The notes under the pieces were generated by a model that had not been told where the DNA came from, searched no databases, and was given only the letters and a program-made list of their open reading frames with translations. Below, one piece after another: positions 1 through 12,609 of a stretch of 64,000 nt of DNA; position 1 is the stretch's first letter, and every line of letters begins with the position of its first letter. Both the position numbers and the translations under genes were made by a program. Source of the stretch: Norana najaformis (Eukaryota > Annelida > Clitellata > Crassiclitellata > Hormogastridae); assembly GCA_964023275.1 (NCBI GenBank), contig OZ029917.1, positions 32,826,505 through 32,890,504 on the forward strand, in the 5' to 3' direction.

Positions 1-115
1 ATCAGGTGGCGAGGAAGAGGTCTGGCCACCCGTCCTCATTTGCCGATGCTAAGAAACCTAAGCGGCTAACGCTTATTATGCATGGTTGCCTCTCGGGAGC
101 TAGCTTAAAGGACTG

Positions 116-575
116 CTTTTCTTCTCTTTCTTTTCTTTCTTTTCTTTCTTCTTCTTCTTCTCTTTCTTTTCTTTCTTTTCTTTCTTCTTCTTCTCTTTCT
201 TTTCTTTCTTCTTCTTCTCTTTCTTTTCTTTTTTTTCTTTCTTTTGTTTCTTCTCTTTCTTTTGTTTCTTCTTCTTCTTTTCTTTCTTTTCTTTCTTTTG
301 TTTCTTCTTCTTCTCTTTCTTTTGTTTCTTTTGTTTCTTCTTCTTCTCTTTCTTTTCTTTCTTTTGTTTCTTCTTCTTCTTCTTCTCTTTCTTTTCATTC
401 TTTTGTTTCTTCTTCTTCTTCTTCTCTTTCTTTTCTTTCTTTTGTTTCTTCTTCTCCTCCTCCTCCTCCTTCTTCTTCTTTTCTTCTTCTTCTCCATCTT
501 TCTCCTCCGCCTCCTCCTTCTCCTTTTCCTTTTTTCCCTCCTTCTTTTCTTCTTCTTCTCCTTCTTCTTCTTCGC
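116..575. repeat. long polypyrimidine (TTC/TTTC) tract
   Basis: About 460 bp almost purely C and T on the plus strand, mixing CTTTT, CTTCTT and CTCC units. Poly-Ser/Leu open frames across it (for example 6-683) are artefacts of the repeat. Confidence 0.92.
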
Positions 576-600
576 ATTCGTAGTCTCACAGCAAGCGTGG

Positions 601-1450
601 TGAAGGTATCCGCACGTACCCTGGCCTTACAGAGCCGCCATTTTGGAGGGGTAGATAAAGAGGAAAAGCAGTTGAAGTGGTGAAGGTTAAACAAAAACCG
701 ATCATCGCTTGAGGCGCCACTGATGTCTGGCTTGTTTTCGCAATGCTCGGTCGGTCGAACGAGTAAATAGGAAAGCCTTGTACGCCATCTATTATCGAAA
801 GCTCACCTGCAGGCAGATCTCTTCCGCTCCTCGCTTCTACTTTTGCGTCATATTTGCGAGCTAATGAAAATCTCATTTCAGTCTAAACTGTAGTTTTAAG
901 CGTCTGATTACATTGTAATAATGCATTAAAGAGTATTGTAGTAGGGTTATTTGATCATAGTTGAAACATTGCTTTGTCTAATAATTTGGGGTACGGAAGC
1001 AGCATTCCACAGTTAAACTATTGAGACTACTTGAGATCAAGAATAAAATATTTGCATTTAGGAAAGACATGCTATAGAATTTTCCTTGTTTTATCCAAGG
1101 ATTTTGACACTGGAATTTTAAAAATCTTTTAAGCAAACGGCAACAGTACGACGGTGTAAAATCGGTGGTTTTCAGAATATCTAAGCAGAACTATGGGAAC
1201 AGAAGAATGCAGAACCATGCAGACGTTTGTTAGGTTACTCTAATCAATTTCCGGTGTTGGCCAGCCAATCTGAATTCCTATAGGCCTAATTTGTTGATGA
1301 TTATCGTTTCCAATTTTCGATAACTGCCAATTCCTTGAAGAAAGATCGATAGAAAACAAACGAATATTTAGAAATTAAGGCCAAATGTTGTTTCTCTACT
1401 TGGATAAGACGAAGCTCAGATTGTTTCTTTCACATTGTAGGCCTTTCAGA
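601..1450. other. unique sequence, nothing recognised
   Basis: Mostly AT-balanced DNA without repeats. No gene, RNA or element was recognised on either strand. Confidence 0.5.
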
Positions 1451-2205
1451 CATGACATAGAAATATTGCATATGACATAGAAATGTTGCATATGACACAG
1501 ATATATCGCATTTGACACAGAAATGTTGCATATGACATAGAAATTGTGCATATGACATAGAAATATTGCATATGACATAGAAATGTTGCATATGACATAG
1601 AAATATTGCATATGACATAGAAATGTTGCATATGACATAGAAATGTTGCATATGACATAGAAATGTTGCATATGACATAAAAATATTGCATATGACATAG
1701 AAATATTGCATATGACATAGAAATGTTGCATATGACACAGATATATCGCATTTGACACAGAAATGTTGCATATGACATAGAAATTGTGCATATGACATAG
1801 AAATATTGCATATGACATAGGAATGTTGCATATGACATAGAAATATTGCATATGACATAGAAATGTTGCATATGACATAGAAATGTTGCATATGACATAG
1901 AAATGTTGCATATGACATAGAAATGTTGCATATGACATAGAAATATTGCATATGACACATAAATGTTGCATATGACATAGAAATGTTGCATATGACATAG
2001 AAATGTTGCATATGACATAAAAATATTGCATATGACATAGAAATGTTGCATATGACATAGAAATATTGCATATGACATAGAAATGTTGCATATGACAGAG
2101 AAATGGAGAATATGACAGAAATGTTGCATCTAACATAGAAATGGTGCTTAGGAGATAGTAATAGCGCACATGACATCGAAAATTGGCATATGACAGAAAT
2201 GGTGC
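1451..2205. repeat. 20-bp satellite with 240-bp higher-order period
   Basis: The unit AAATRTTGCATATGACATAG occurs about 32 times with few changes up to about 2,100, then decays. A variant block containing GACACAGATATATCGCATTT recurs exactly 240 bp later (about 1,495 and 1,735), so 12 units form a higher-order repeat. The unit lacks stops in all three minus frames, producing three overlapping open frames of 227-331 codons that are not considered genes. Confidence 0.92.
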
Positions 2206-4083
2206 ATGTTTTTTTAATATTTAATGATCCGTATTTCATAGATTCATTTTCATTGTTATGACCTTGTGCAATATTTCCGGTTTCCATGTCGACTTTCAGT
2301 GGGCTGAGCATTCGTAATGAGCAAGGTAGCAATGCTAAGTAGATAATGGATCTACAGTCCTCTAAGGTTGTTCTTTTGACAAAAAGTACCCACAAAACTG
2401 GCAGGCAGACGCGAAATTTTTGCACTCCAATCGTGACTTTGATTCATCTGAGATTCAATTTAGTAAATCACATTTCATGTACCATTAAAAATCTTCTGCC
2501 AAATCTGTTCGAAAAAACTAAACATTTTTTAGCGAAAGTGACAACTTGATATGTGCCTAGCACTAAACGCCGTTGACATTAACCTCATTAGCATGAAAAC
2601 TCGCTTTTTCAGTTTTCCACCATATTCAAATGGAAATTTGACGAGTTTGCCGTCATATCGTATTGATTATATGCTAAGCACTGGAGTCGTGCCTCTCTGA
2701 CTGCAAATGTGTTCCAGGCCAGCAGAAGCATCAACGCGTTTGGCTGAGAATAACAATTACTGGCAGCGGCAAAGACATCATTGGGAATGAAAACACACTG
2801 TGTTGCACAAGTCAATTTCGTGTCTTCATTCAGTGAATTCGTAATGTGGTCGATTAAGTACCTCACAAAAGCGCTGCGCTGTATCTGTATATGTTGTATG
2901 TCGACGCCTACAATTGCGCATAGAATTCCTGAGAATTTTCTTCTATTTCTGTTCGTTAGCTTGTGTCTGTGACCAGGGCTCCGCTGCTTTCTGTGGGTCA
3001 GAGGAGTTCCTTTTGCTTCATCTCACTTTTGTCCCAAAGGTAACAAAATAATCGGTGCCTATTTATGGGTTGGACTAAAAGGTGAGAGGTCTGCTTAGAA
3101 GGCAAGGGAAAGATGACCCTATCGCACAGCGGTGTCTGAATTCAAATTTTTCAGTCGCATAGGTTAGAAGGAATTACTCGGGCAACGTCGAAAACAGCAT
3201 AAAAGACAATGAGAGATTTCGGAGTCTTTGAAAGAGGGTCAGACTTAGGAAAATGGGTCTCGAGGACTGAAAACATCGTCAAACTATATGGCGACATAAA
3301 GCACACAATCTTCCTTACCTGCCCGATCCTTACAAACCTTCTGGATCGGCATATGGCCCCCCACACTATCAAACCCTGTCGACGCCCCTGTGCTAAATCT
3401 ACAGAGCTTTAGCAGACTTTGGACGTCGATGACATCACGACATCAGAAACTACGTTGTTAAATAGGCTTAATGAACTAATCATACTAAAATGCACTAATT
3501 TGTTCCTCCCTTGCTGGTGCTTTGGTCGGGCGCTAAATTGAAATTGTCAGTTGAATTGATTCAGTCACTTACTCTGCTTAGTTTCACAGACTGAACAGCT
3601 TTGAATCTTTCAGACAGTCATCGCCAGCAGCGACATTTGCACTGCGCTCAGGACAATATTGGTCTACCATAGACAAAAGTACTATAATCCAGAGGTTTTC
3701 TTGCTAACTAGTCCATTTTTGCCATACCCTTATTTTCATATACCATCTAAGGGTCTGGTATATGGAAACAAACTTTTGGTGACCCTGGTAAAGCTTGGAG
3801 AGTATGGACCCTGGACGCCAACCTAGTCAGCGGCAATATACGTCATAGGAGGAACTGTGTTCCAGTATTCATTTCCATCCATCTCTACTTATATAGGCTT
3901 TGAGTTGCCCCATAAGAGGCGTTATCTAAATATTCGGTAATATTACATTGCATTGCATTTTATTCCAGTACATTACATGCAGTAATGTGAGCTGTGGGAG
4001 AGCGGTGGACAGCGAGAGCGCTGGTAAAATCGCGGCTTTTTATTATTTACAAGCATTTAGCAGACGCATGCGTTTTCACATAC
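2206..4083. other. unique sequence, nothing recognised
   Basis: Only short open frames (60-85 codons) without domain-like composition. No repeats of note. Confidence 0.5.
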
Positions 4084-4660
4084 ATAGAGGAGAGGAGAGG
4101 ATAGGAGAGGATAGGATAGGATAGGAAAGGAGAGGAGAGGATAGGAGAGGATAGGAGAGGATAGGAGAGGAGAGGAAAGGAGAGGAATGGAAAGGAGAAG
4201 AGAGGATAGGAGAGGAGAAGATAGGATAGGATAGGATAGGATAGGATAGGAAAAGAGAGGATAGGAAAGGAGAGGAGAGGATAGGATAGGATAGGAAAGG
4301 AGAGGAGAGGAGAGGATAGGAGAGGATAGGAGAGGATAAGAAAGGAGAGGAGAGGATAGGAGAGGAGAGGATAGGATAGGATAGGAGAGGAGAGGATAGG
4401 AGAGGATAGGAAAGGAGAGGATAGGAAAGGAGAGGAGAGGATAGGAGAGGAGAAGATAGGATAGGATAGGAAAGGAGAGGATAGGAAAGGAGAGTAGAGG
4501 ATAGGATAGGATAGGAAAGGAGAGGAGAAGAGAGGATAGGATAAGACAGGAGAGGAGAGGAGAGAAGAGCAGAGGAGAGCAGAGCGGAGCGGAGCGGAGG
4601 GGAGAGGAGGGAGGAGAGGGGAGAGGAGGGAAGGGGAGCGGAGGGTAGGGGAAGAGGAGA
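4084..4660. repeat. pentanucleotide (GGATA/GGAGA/GGAAA)n array
   Basis: About 570 bp of purine-rich pentamers with very few interruptions. Two overlapping open frames of 216-228 codons on the minus strand are repeat artefacts. Confidence 0.92.
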
Positions 4661-4949
4661 CGAGTCTGGCGAAGCAGACGAAAGCAGAGCAGAGTTTTAT
4701 TTGCCATTTGTCACCTGCGTTGTTTCCCTGCATTTACTTCCACTAAAGCGACTCCCATAAAGTCCGAATACCATCATGCTACTCGCCCGTCAATTCGAGG
4801 CCAATTTTCGTAATGGTTTTTTCGTTTTATCGTCGTAGCCCTGCGCCCGAGCCCCCGAATGACGTCAATAATTGGACTGCAATGCAGCTCTAGTCACGCT
4901 TGTCGTATAACTTTTAACTTTCTGTCGATATCCTACAGCCGATCATCTG

Positions 4950-4968
4950 TGCTGCTGCTGCTGTTTCC

Positions 4969-5055
<87 letters not shown>

Positions 5056-5251
5056 TCCACTGCTGATGTTGCTGCTGCTGCTGTTGCTGCTGCTGCTGTT
5101 TCCACTGCTGATGTTGCTGCTGTTGCTGCTGTTTCCACTGCTGATGTTGCTGCTGCTGCTGTTTCCACTGCTGCTGCTGCTGCTGCTGCTGTTTACACTG
5201 CTGCTGCTGCTGCTGCTGCTGCTGTTTCCACTGCTGATGCTGCTGCTGCTA
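4950..5251. repeat. (CTG)n array with recurring TTTCCACTGCTGATG interruption
   Basis: A pure (CTG)28 run occupies 4,970-5,053. The rest alternates short CTG/TTG runs with CTGTTTCCACTGCTG units at intervals of about 30-55 bp. Leu- and Ala-rich frames across it are not considered genes. Confidence 0.9.
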
Positions 5252-5526
5252 TTGGAGCGCGTGGCTCAGCACATGTGAGCGCAAAAGCAGGCGACATTTG
5301 ATGCTTGTGCGCTGCATCGAAGAGGAGCAGCTGACGTCAGAGAGGCGGATGCTTTTAGACGACGCAGACCCTCGCTGGAATTCCCCCACCCTCTGTCGTC
5401 ATCTCTCCCCCACCGCCTCATCTGCTCAGCGCGCACCAGATGGCGCCAACTGACTTCGAAATCCGGCGATTACTGACAGAAACAGCGACATTCGACTAAT
5501 TGACTTCCAGGTATATCTGCTGGAAA

Positions 5527-6555
<1,029 letters not shown>

Positions 6556-6559
6556 CTAT

Positions 6560-6640
6560 TTCACATGACACACTCGGGTTCGAACCCAGGACGCAGTTGT
6601 GTAAGACCGACGCTGTATACATATCAGTAGGCCACTGGGT
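6560..6640 (-). mobile_element. tRNA-like SINE head, degenerate
   Basis: On the minus strand TGGCCTACTGA (A-box-like) is followed about 45 bp later by a perfect B box GGGTTCGAACCCG. The acceptor stem does not pair, so a functional tRNA is unlikely. Confidence 0.45.
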
Positions 6641-7135
6641 ATATTAGGCAGGCAGTCAGTGCGTATGCTTGGCTGGTTCCTTTCTTCCAGATAGCAAATA
6701 TTTCCGCGGATTGAGGAGGAGGAGGAGGAAGAAGAAGAGCAGGAGGAAGAGAAGGAGGAGCGATATAATGGTGCGTGCCTTGGGATGAATTAATCCACTG
6801 TAGTGTTGATTGAGCTTGTGGTGCGCACTGCCGACAGTTTAAAAAATCGGAAATTACAGGGAAAACGAAATGCGCCACACAGGTGCACAAGCATGACCAG
6901 CAGTGTTATTAACCATCATTTGCAAACAGGAGTCAAATGAACAACTTCTCTGGAAATTACTGCATCGACAAACGAACAGATAAACGGACGGACGGACGAA
7001 GGGATTGATCGACAGGTGACTGCTTAGCGCTGTGGATGCGACGCTGGAAGGTGAAGTTAAGCAACCAGAAGATCTAAGCTAAACAGCCCGCCATCTCTTC
7101 ACAAGGGGGAAACATTAGCTGAGCGGATGAGTGGG

Positions 7136-7305
7136 TGGGTTGGCGAGTGGATGGACGAATGGATGGATGGATGGATAGATGGATGGACGAATGGATGGAT
7201 GGATAGACGGATGGATGGATGGACGGATGGATGGATGAATGGAGGAGGGAAGGAGGAAGGGAGGGAGGAACGGAGGAAGGGACGGAGGGAGGGACGGACA
7301 AAGGC
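7136..7305. repeat. (GGAT)n then (GGAGGGAA)-like array
   Basis: GGATGGATGGAC units occupy 7,148-7,238 and GGAAGGAGGGA-type units 7,240-7,300. Poly-Trp/Gly/Asp frames here are artefacts. Confidence 0.88.
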
Positions 7306-7628
7306 ATAAAATAATAGTTAAAACAAGAAGATAATAATTTGCGAAAAAAATTATGAACTAAAGACTGAAATTCGCGAACAAACAAAATTCGTTTACAGTA
7401 TTTACGGATGAATGAAGGAACTTATAAATCAATTACTGATATATCTCGCAAGTTTTAGGCGCGTCCTCAGCATTCAATTCGTCTACGCATATATCGCATG
7501 AACGTCTTTATGAGATAAACCTCATAAAGACCGGACAAAGAGACTCGATGCAGGGAGGCTCTCAGTTATACACAGTGGAGACATCTGACGACTGCAGATG
7601 CAGACCTCAAATATCTATCGTCAAATGC

Positions 7629-7664
<36 letters not shown>

Positions 7665-8805
7665 GGATTAACGGAACCTGCGGTCGGTCATAATCAATCG
7701 GTCACTCATCGTTCTATCGGGTGGTCGCAGGTGTGCGCGAGATTACACGAAAACCAACTCAATAAAGCGAATCTCATTTGGTCCCGATTGGCGTAAATGC
7801 ACAGGGCCTCTGCGTTCGAGACGCAAGGGCGTCTTGTCTGATGTATACCTACGAACTGCACTCGATTCCCCTCTGATAACAAAACCAAAATGTCGCTGCA
7901 ACCAGACTTTACGCTGACCATGTGATGTAACTTGGAATTTGGTAGATTTGTGATAGGGCGAACGGTAGGTATGCTTTGGCCATCGAAAGCATTTGGTTGC
8001 GGTGTCTCTCTTGTGTACAAGAGTTCTTCATGGTTAATCAACAGTTGAGTAGATCTTCATTTAAATATTCGGTTTCTGAAAAATAATATCATCAATTGAT
8101 TATGCTATAGTAACTTTTCGTCGTCGCTTTTATAGTTTTATACATATACTCGACATCGGGATTGCAAGATATTGCAAGTGACGAGTCATTACCTCGTAAC
8201 AGAATACATACTACTAAGTGTCTCAACTTTGGCCTCAGTCTCGTGTTTTTTTATCCTCAGTATTGTTGGCCTTGGCTCAGTCTTGTTGGCCTTGTCCTCA
8301 GTCTTGTTGGCCTTGGCTTCAGCCTCGTGGTCTCGGCCTCGGCCTCGTGGGTTTTGTCAATTCACTGGATCTACTATAGCATAAACGAGCGGTTATCGGC
8401 TGTTGCTAGATTAGCAGACCTGCTAATGGTAGAAGGAGTTTCTTGCTGTTGAGTCCGACAGGTCAAAGTTCAAATTGACCTGATAATCACTAGTGCAACT
8501 GAACTTGTGCGAAAGCTGAAGCTGAATGCTTGGAGTAACTTGTTGTAATTAAGGATAATTTTTGTCACTGAGCGTCGTGTATCGATTATGCATCATTACT
8601 TCCAGTCGACATATTTCTCTTTTTTGGTTCTGCACACAGGCTATTAAGCTATCGGCTAAACTGAGAATCCGCACTTTATGTTGAGGATAAAGGGTCAGAG
8701 AAGCGAGAATTTGAGAAGGAAGAGAAGAAGGCTTGTGAAATGCAGAACGGGGTGAGGTCAGAATGGGGTGGGGTGAAGATAGGACGTTTCATCAACAGAT
8801 AATAA
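7306..8805. other. unique sequence left of the transposon
   Basis: Apart from a short AG tract at 7,632-7,660 and the 8.2-8.35 kb minisatellite, nothing was recognised. Confidence 0.5.
8232..8355. repeat. CTCAGTCTTGTTGGCCTTGG minisatellite
   Basis: About five or six degenerate copies of an 18-21 bp unit related to GGCCTTGGCTCAGTCTTGTT, ending in GGTCTCGGCCTCGGCCTCG. Confidence 0.7.
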
Positions 8806-9102
8806 CACTGGTCAACATAGAAATCGTTACTGACTGGAAAAGGCCCTAATGTGTAGCATCTTGGTGTGCTGAACACGAATATAACCATAAAATTTTTTTA
8901 TTGGCTCTCGTTTTTGAAAATATTTCATATAGTTCATTTTTTATGTTTCACCATGTAAATTTATGCAGTAGGACTGCGACAATATCCTAAATAAGTCTAG
9001 AATGATGTAATATTCCACCTCATTGCATAATCCCATCATGGACACATCATGCACAGTTGATTACGTCATTTTCTGATGCAATGTAAAACTACAGCCAGTC
9101 GG

Positions 9103-9142
9103 CTGCTGACGTAAGATGACGTCAGCAGTGTACTATATAAAG
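9103..9142 (+). promoter_or_regulatory. TATA promoter with CRE-type inverted repeat of the transposon
   Basis: CTGCTGACGT (9,103-9,112) and ACGTCAGCAG (9,119-9,128) form a perfect 10-bp inverted repeat with 6-bp spacer. The right arm creates TGACGTCA, a consensus CREB/ATF site. TATATAAAG follows at 9,134-9,142, about 115 bp upstream of the start codon, which fits a TATA box. Confidence 0.55.
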
Positions 9143-9256
9143 CGAGTCGGAACGGTTGAGCATTTACAATATTACAGACTTTGTGCGAGACAGTTTAAGT
9201 TACTGTTTTATAAAACTATTATTACTTTATCCATTTAGATACAATACAGAACAGTA

Positions 9257-10948
9257 ATGCCTCGGAAGTGCGTAAATACTGTGGACAACTTTAGTTACAT
9301 TTGTGGGGAAGCGACATTTGCCAACCAGAAGAAAAGTATCACTTATCAAGTCAAGAAGGTATATCATGCTTACTTTGAATGCAAGGTTGGTGACCAAGAC
9401 AAGCCTTGGGCCCCGCATATATGCTGTGCTACATGTACAACACAGCTTTCACAGTGGTTGAATGGCAAAAGACCATCAATGCCGTTTGCAGTTCCCATGG
9501 TGTGGAGAGAGCAAAGCAACCACGTAGATGACTGTTACTTCTGCTTGGTTCCTCCTCTTTCCGGTGGAATAACGAAGCAAAAGAAGTCGACAATAGTCTA
9601 CTCAAACATTCCGTCAGCATTGAGACCAGTTCCACATGGTGATGGACTTCCTATTCCAGAACCTCCAGCAGAATATATTTTCCTTGATTCATCTGATGAG
9701 GACAAGGGTGAGCCGACATGTTCTTCTCCTGGTCCGTCAGCGTGCAGTGATCCCGATTTTCACTGTGGTGCATCATCAACCCCACACAGAATAACACAGG
9801 AAGAACTAAATGACCTTGTTCGTGATTTGGACTTATCCAAAAACAAGGCAGAATTGCTAGGATCAAGACTCCAACAATGGAATCTTCTAGAAGAAGATGT
9901 CACAATTACTTCATATAGAAAGCGCCATCAGCAGTTGGAACCTTTCTTTATGAAGGAAGGTAATCTGGTATTCTGTTCCAATATTGACGACCTCATGAAT
10001 GCCTTACAGATCACTCATGACCCACAAGAATGGAGACTCTTTGTAGACTCTTCAACACTGAGTCTTAAGGCTGTGCTTTTGCACAATGGAAACCGTCTTC
10101 CATCTATTCCATTAGCGCATGCTGTCCACATGAAAGAGACATACGATAACCTAAAACAGCTACTGCATTCCATTGACTATAACAGGTACAAATGACACCT
10201 GTGTGGTGATTTGAAGGTAGTTGCCATTTTAATGGGACTGCAGCAAGGATATACAAAATATATGTGTTTCTTGTGTGAGTGGGATAGCCGAGCAAGAGAG
10301 TTGCACAACGTGCGGAAGGAATGGACTCCCAGACAAAACATGGCAGTTGGACAGAAGAATATCCAGCACCCAGCTCTGGTCGAGGCTCACAAAATCCTAC
10401 TACCACCCCTTCACATCAAACTAGGTTTGGTGAAGAACTTCGTGAAAGCCATGGACCGCACTTCGCCAGCTTTCCGATACCTGCATGAAAAATTCCCTCG
10501 ACTCAGCGAAGCAAAGATTAAAGAGGGAGTTTTTGTGGGTCCTCAGATTAGAGAACTCTTCAAAGATGACCGCTTCAACAACTTGCTGGAGGGTGATGCG
10601 AAACAAGCATGGAATGCTTTTCGTCTAGTGTCTACAGACTTTCTGGGGAATGTTAGGGCAGAAAACTACAAGAAACTAGTAGAAGACATGCTCAAGCAGT
10701 ACCAGAAATTTCGCTGCAATATGTCTCTGAAGATGCATTTCCTTCATTCCCATCTGGATTTCTTCCCTGACAATTGTGGTATGGTTAGTGACGAACATGG
10801 CGAACGTTTTCATCAAGATATCGCAACAATGGAGCAAAGGTACCAGGGAAAATGGTCCACTACAATGTTGGCTGACTACTGCTGGACACTCCGCAGAGAT
10901 GCTCCCGAACAGCTGTACAAGAGACAGGCAAAAAAATCTAAGAACTAG
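9257..10948 (+). CDS. transposase-like protein, unnamed arthropod family, one internal TGA
   Basis: One frame of 564 codons runs from ATG at 9,257 to TAG at 10,948, interrupted by a single TGA at 10,193-10,195 (codon 313). No frameshift is needed; from memory of relatives the position is usually Trp (TGG). Residues 1-100 hold paired cysteines (YICGE, HICCATC, CYFC), suggesting an N-terminal zinc-binding domain. Residues 155-175 are acidic and Ser/Pro-rich. Candidate catalytic acids of an RNase H-like fold are D264 (FVDSSTLSLKAVL), D318 (HLCGDLKVVAIL) and E513 (SDEHGERFHQD), about the spacing of DDE transposases; this assignment is inference. The C-terminus ends KRQAKKSKN. The frame sits between inverted termini and behind its own TATA box, so it is the element's own gene. 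I recall many close relatives in arthropod genomes annotated only as uncharacterised. Confidence 0.75.
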
Positions 10949-11377
10949 TCTATGACCTGGTTTTTACAAATATTAACTGTAAGTGTATCACTATTGGCAT
11001 GCATTGTGCGATATAAAATTACTTCATTTCAGATTACAAAAAAACTAGAGCCAATTCGGCATTTTCACTGTCATATTCGTGTTCAGCACATACAAATTGA
11101 TAAGAACTGACTAATTTCATTTCAATAACATGACTTTTGTAAAAATTTGTTGTCCAGTGTAATTCGTCTACCATGATTCATCTAGTGGAAGAGTCATCAA
11201 CTAACAGTAGACATTTATTTGTTCTCTCTGTAATGTTTACCTGTCAGCGTATTTTTTACCCCTTTATCTGAGACATGTTAGACTTATCAGTACATTGAAT
11301 CTCCCCTTCCACATCCGATGAGTGCGATGCAGTGACCTACTTTTGCGCCAACGGTTGATGCCTTGTGCATAAGATAC

Positions 11378-11660
11378 AGGCGCTATAAAAGCTGCTAATT
11401 AATCGTGGGTTAGCGCTCTTGATCTGCAATCGAAAGGTTGAGGGTTCGCGCCTGTCGAGCGAATTTCGTCAAGGACCCTGGACAAGTTTGAGCACACCTG
11501 CCTCTGTTATCAAGCAGCGTCATTTGGTTCTGCCGTCAGCTGGGAAGCAAAGCGAAAGTCCTGTGATGCGTATCTATGGCCTTGAGATTCGTGCATTGCC
11601 GGCCTAAGGGCCGAAGAGTAGGGAATTAACCTCACTACGGGGCATGGGAGTTTTACTTAC
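11378..11660 (+). mobile_element. second tRNA-like SINE family, one copy
   Basis: A tRNA-like head (GGTTAGCGCTCTTGATCTGC and B-box-like GGTTCGCGCCT) is followed by a body unlike the 13.6 kb SINE, ending with ACGGGGCATGGGAGTTTTAC and a TTACTTACTT tail. GGCGCTATAAAAG lies just before it at 11,381. Confidence 0.5.
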
Positions 11661-11664
11661 TTTT

Positions 11665-12230
11665 AATCCGATGACCATGTTGACTGCGGCTACTTCGGGA
11701 TTTTGCTCATAAAGATGTTCGCGATTCTGACGCCTTTGACTTCATCTGCTCCTCATAGAAACGCAGCCCTGTGTTCGCTTGAAGTTTTAATCATTAAGCG
11801 GATTAAAGAGCAATGACAGCTGAGTCTAAATATGATGTAGTCTCTTATGTTTTCTTTTTTGCAGCTCAGTGATGAAGAATTTGTTGTTGCTTTGTCCAAT
11901 ATGCCGCTTGGACAATCGGGGCTTGAAAGACGGCTACCGAGACAGTTGAATTGACGGTTAAACCTGCATGAGATCGCAGAGATGGAACGAGGAATAAAGA
12001 GAAATTCATAAATATATAACCTGAGATATGTGCAAATAGACAGGAAATTCTGCTAATCTGGTATTAGATGATGTAGACAGACTGACAGAGAGGGAAACAG
12101 AGGCAGAAACACACCGAAAGATGCAGGTTTGATACAATCTGAGATAGGAACGGTTGTGAAGAGGCCACGTAAGTAAGACAGAGAGAAAGATGGACGGAGA
12201 AATGGGGTGACATGGAGAAAAAAGTCGGAA
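11665..12230. other. unique sequence, nothing recognised
   Basis: No open frame or repeat was recognised. Confidence 0.45.
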
Positions 12231-12400
12231 GAAAAGATTAAAGGAAGAGAGACGAATAAGGAAGGAAGGAAAGATGGAAGGGAGGACGGAAAAAGAAAAT
12301 CGGAACGAAACAAGGAAGGAAAAGAAAGAAAGGAAAGAAGGAAGGAAGAAATGTAGGTGGGTAGGTGGGTAGGTAGGCAGGTAGGTAGGGAGGAAGAGCA
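12230..12400. repeat. (GGAA)n and (GGTA)n tracts
   Basis: GAAGGAAGGAAAG units from about 12,240 to 12,345, then GGTAGGTGGGTAGGTAGGCA at 12,355-12,390. Confidence 0.75.
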
Positions 12401-12446
12401 CAAAATAATTATTTCGTATTATTTTGTTCCCGGCATCACCGTTGCC

Positions 12447-12542
12447 TCCGCCATCATCATAATCTTCATAATCATCATGATCATCATCATGATCATCATC
12501 ATGATCATCATGATCATCATCATGATCATGATCATGATCATG

Positions 12543-12606
<64 letters not shown>
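12447..12606. repeat. (CAT)n / (TCATGA)n array
   Basis: CATCATGATCATCAT units from 12,447, then pure (CAT)21 at 12,543-12,606. Ile/Met/Asp homopolymer frames on both strands are artefacts. Confidence 0.92.
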
Positions 12607-12609
12607 GGC

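Larger units (their letters stand above)
8806..11159 (+). mobile_element. DNA transposon with inverted termini, about 2.35 kb, near intact
   Basis: Both ends start CACTGG(T/A)CAACA in inverted orientation (8,806 and 11,159). Further in, an 18-bp block TGTGCTGAACACGAATAT at 8,865-8,882 is repeated inverted at 11,073-11,090. A third pair, TTGGCTCT (8,901) and AGAGCCAA (11,047), lies inside that. Between them is one long frame with a TATA promoter. The flanks (AGATAATA on the left, AATTCGTC on the right) show no clear target duplication. The CACTG start does not settle a superfamily. The encoded protein matches a multicopy arthropod family I recognise but cannot name. Confidence 0.8.

Noticed and set aside
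6..683. 225-codon Ser/Phe-rich open frame
   Set aside because: It spans the polypyrimidine repeat and owes its length to it; the opposite strand is open as well.
1396..2425. Three overlapping minus-strand frames of 227-331 codons
   Set aside because: All three reading frames of the same 20-bp satellite are open because the unit has no stop; no start, intron or domain support.
4047..5278. Leu/Ser/Pro and Ala/Leu frames across 4.0-5.3 kb
   Set aside because: Products of the pentamer and CTG arrays.
6560..6640. Functional tRNA gene
   Set aside because: B box is perfect but the cloverleaf stems do not pair; better explained as a SINE head.
9257..10948. A frameshift splitting the transposase into two genes
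   Set aside because: Both parts are in the same frame; a single TGA separates them, and the second part's apparent start (TTG at 10,211) is not a real initiation site.
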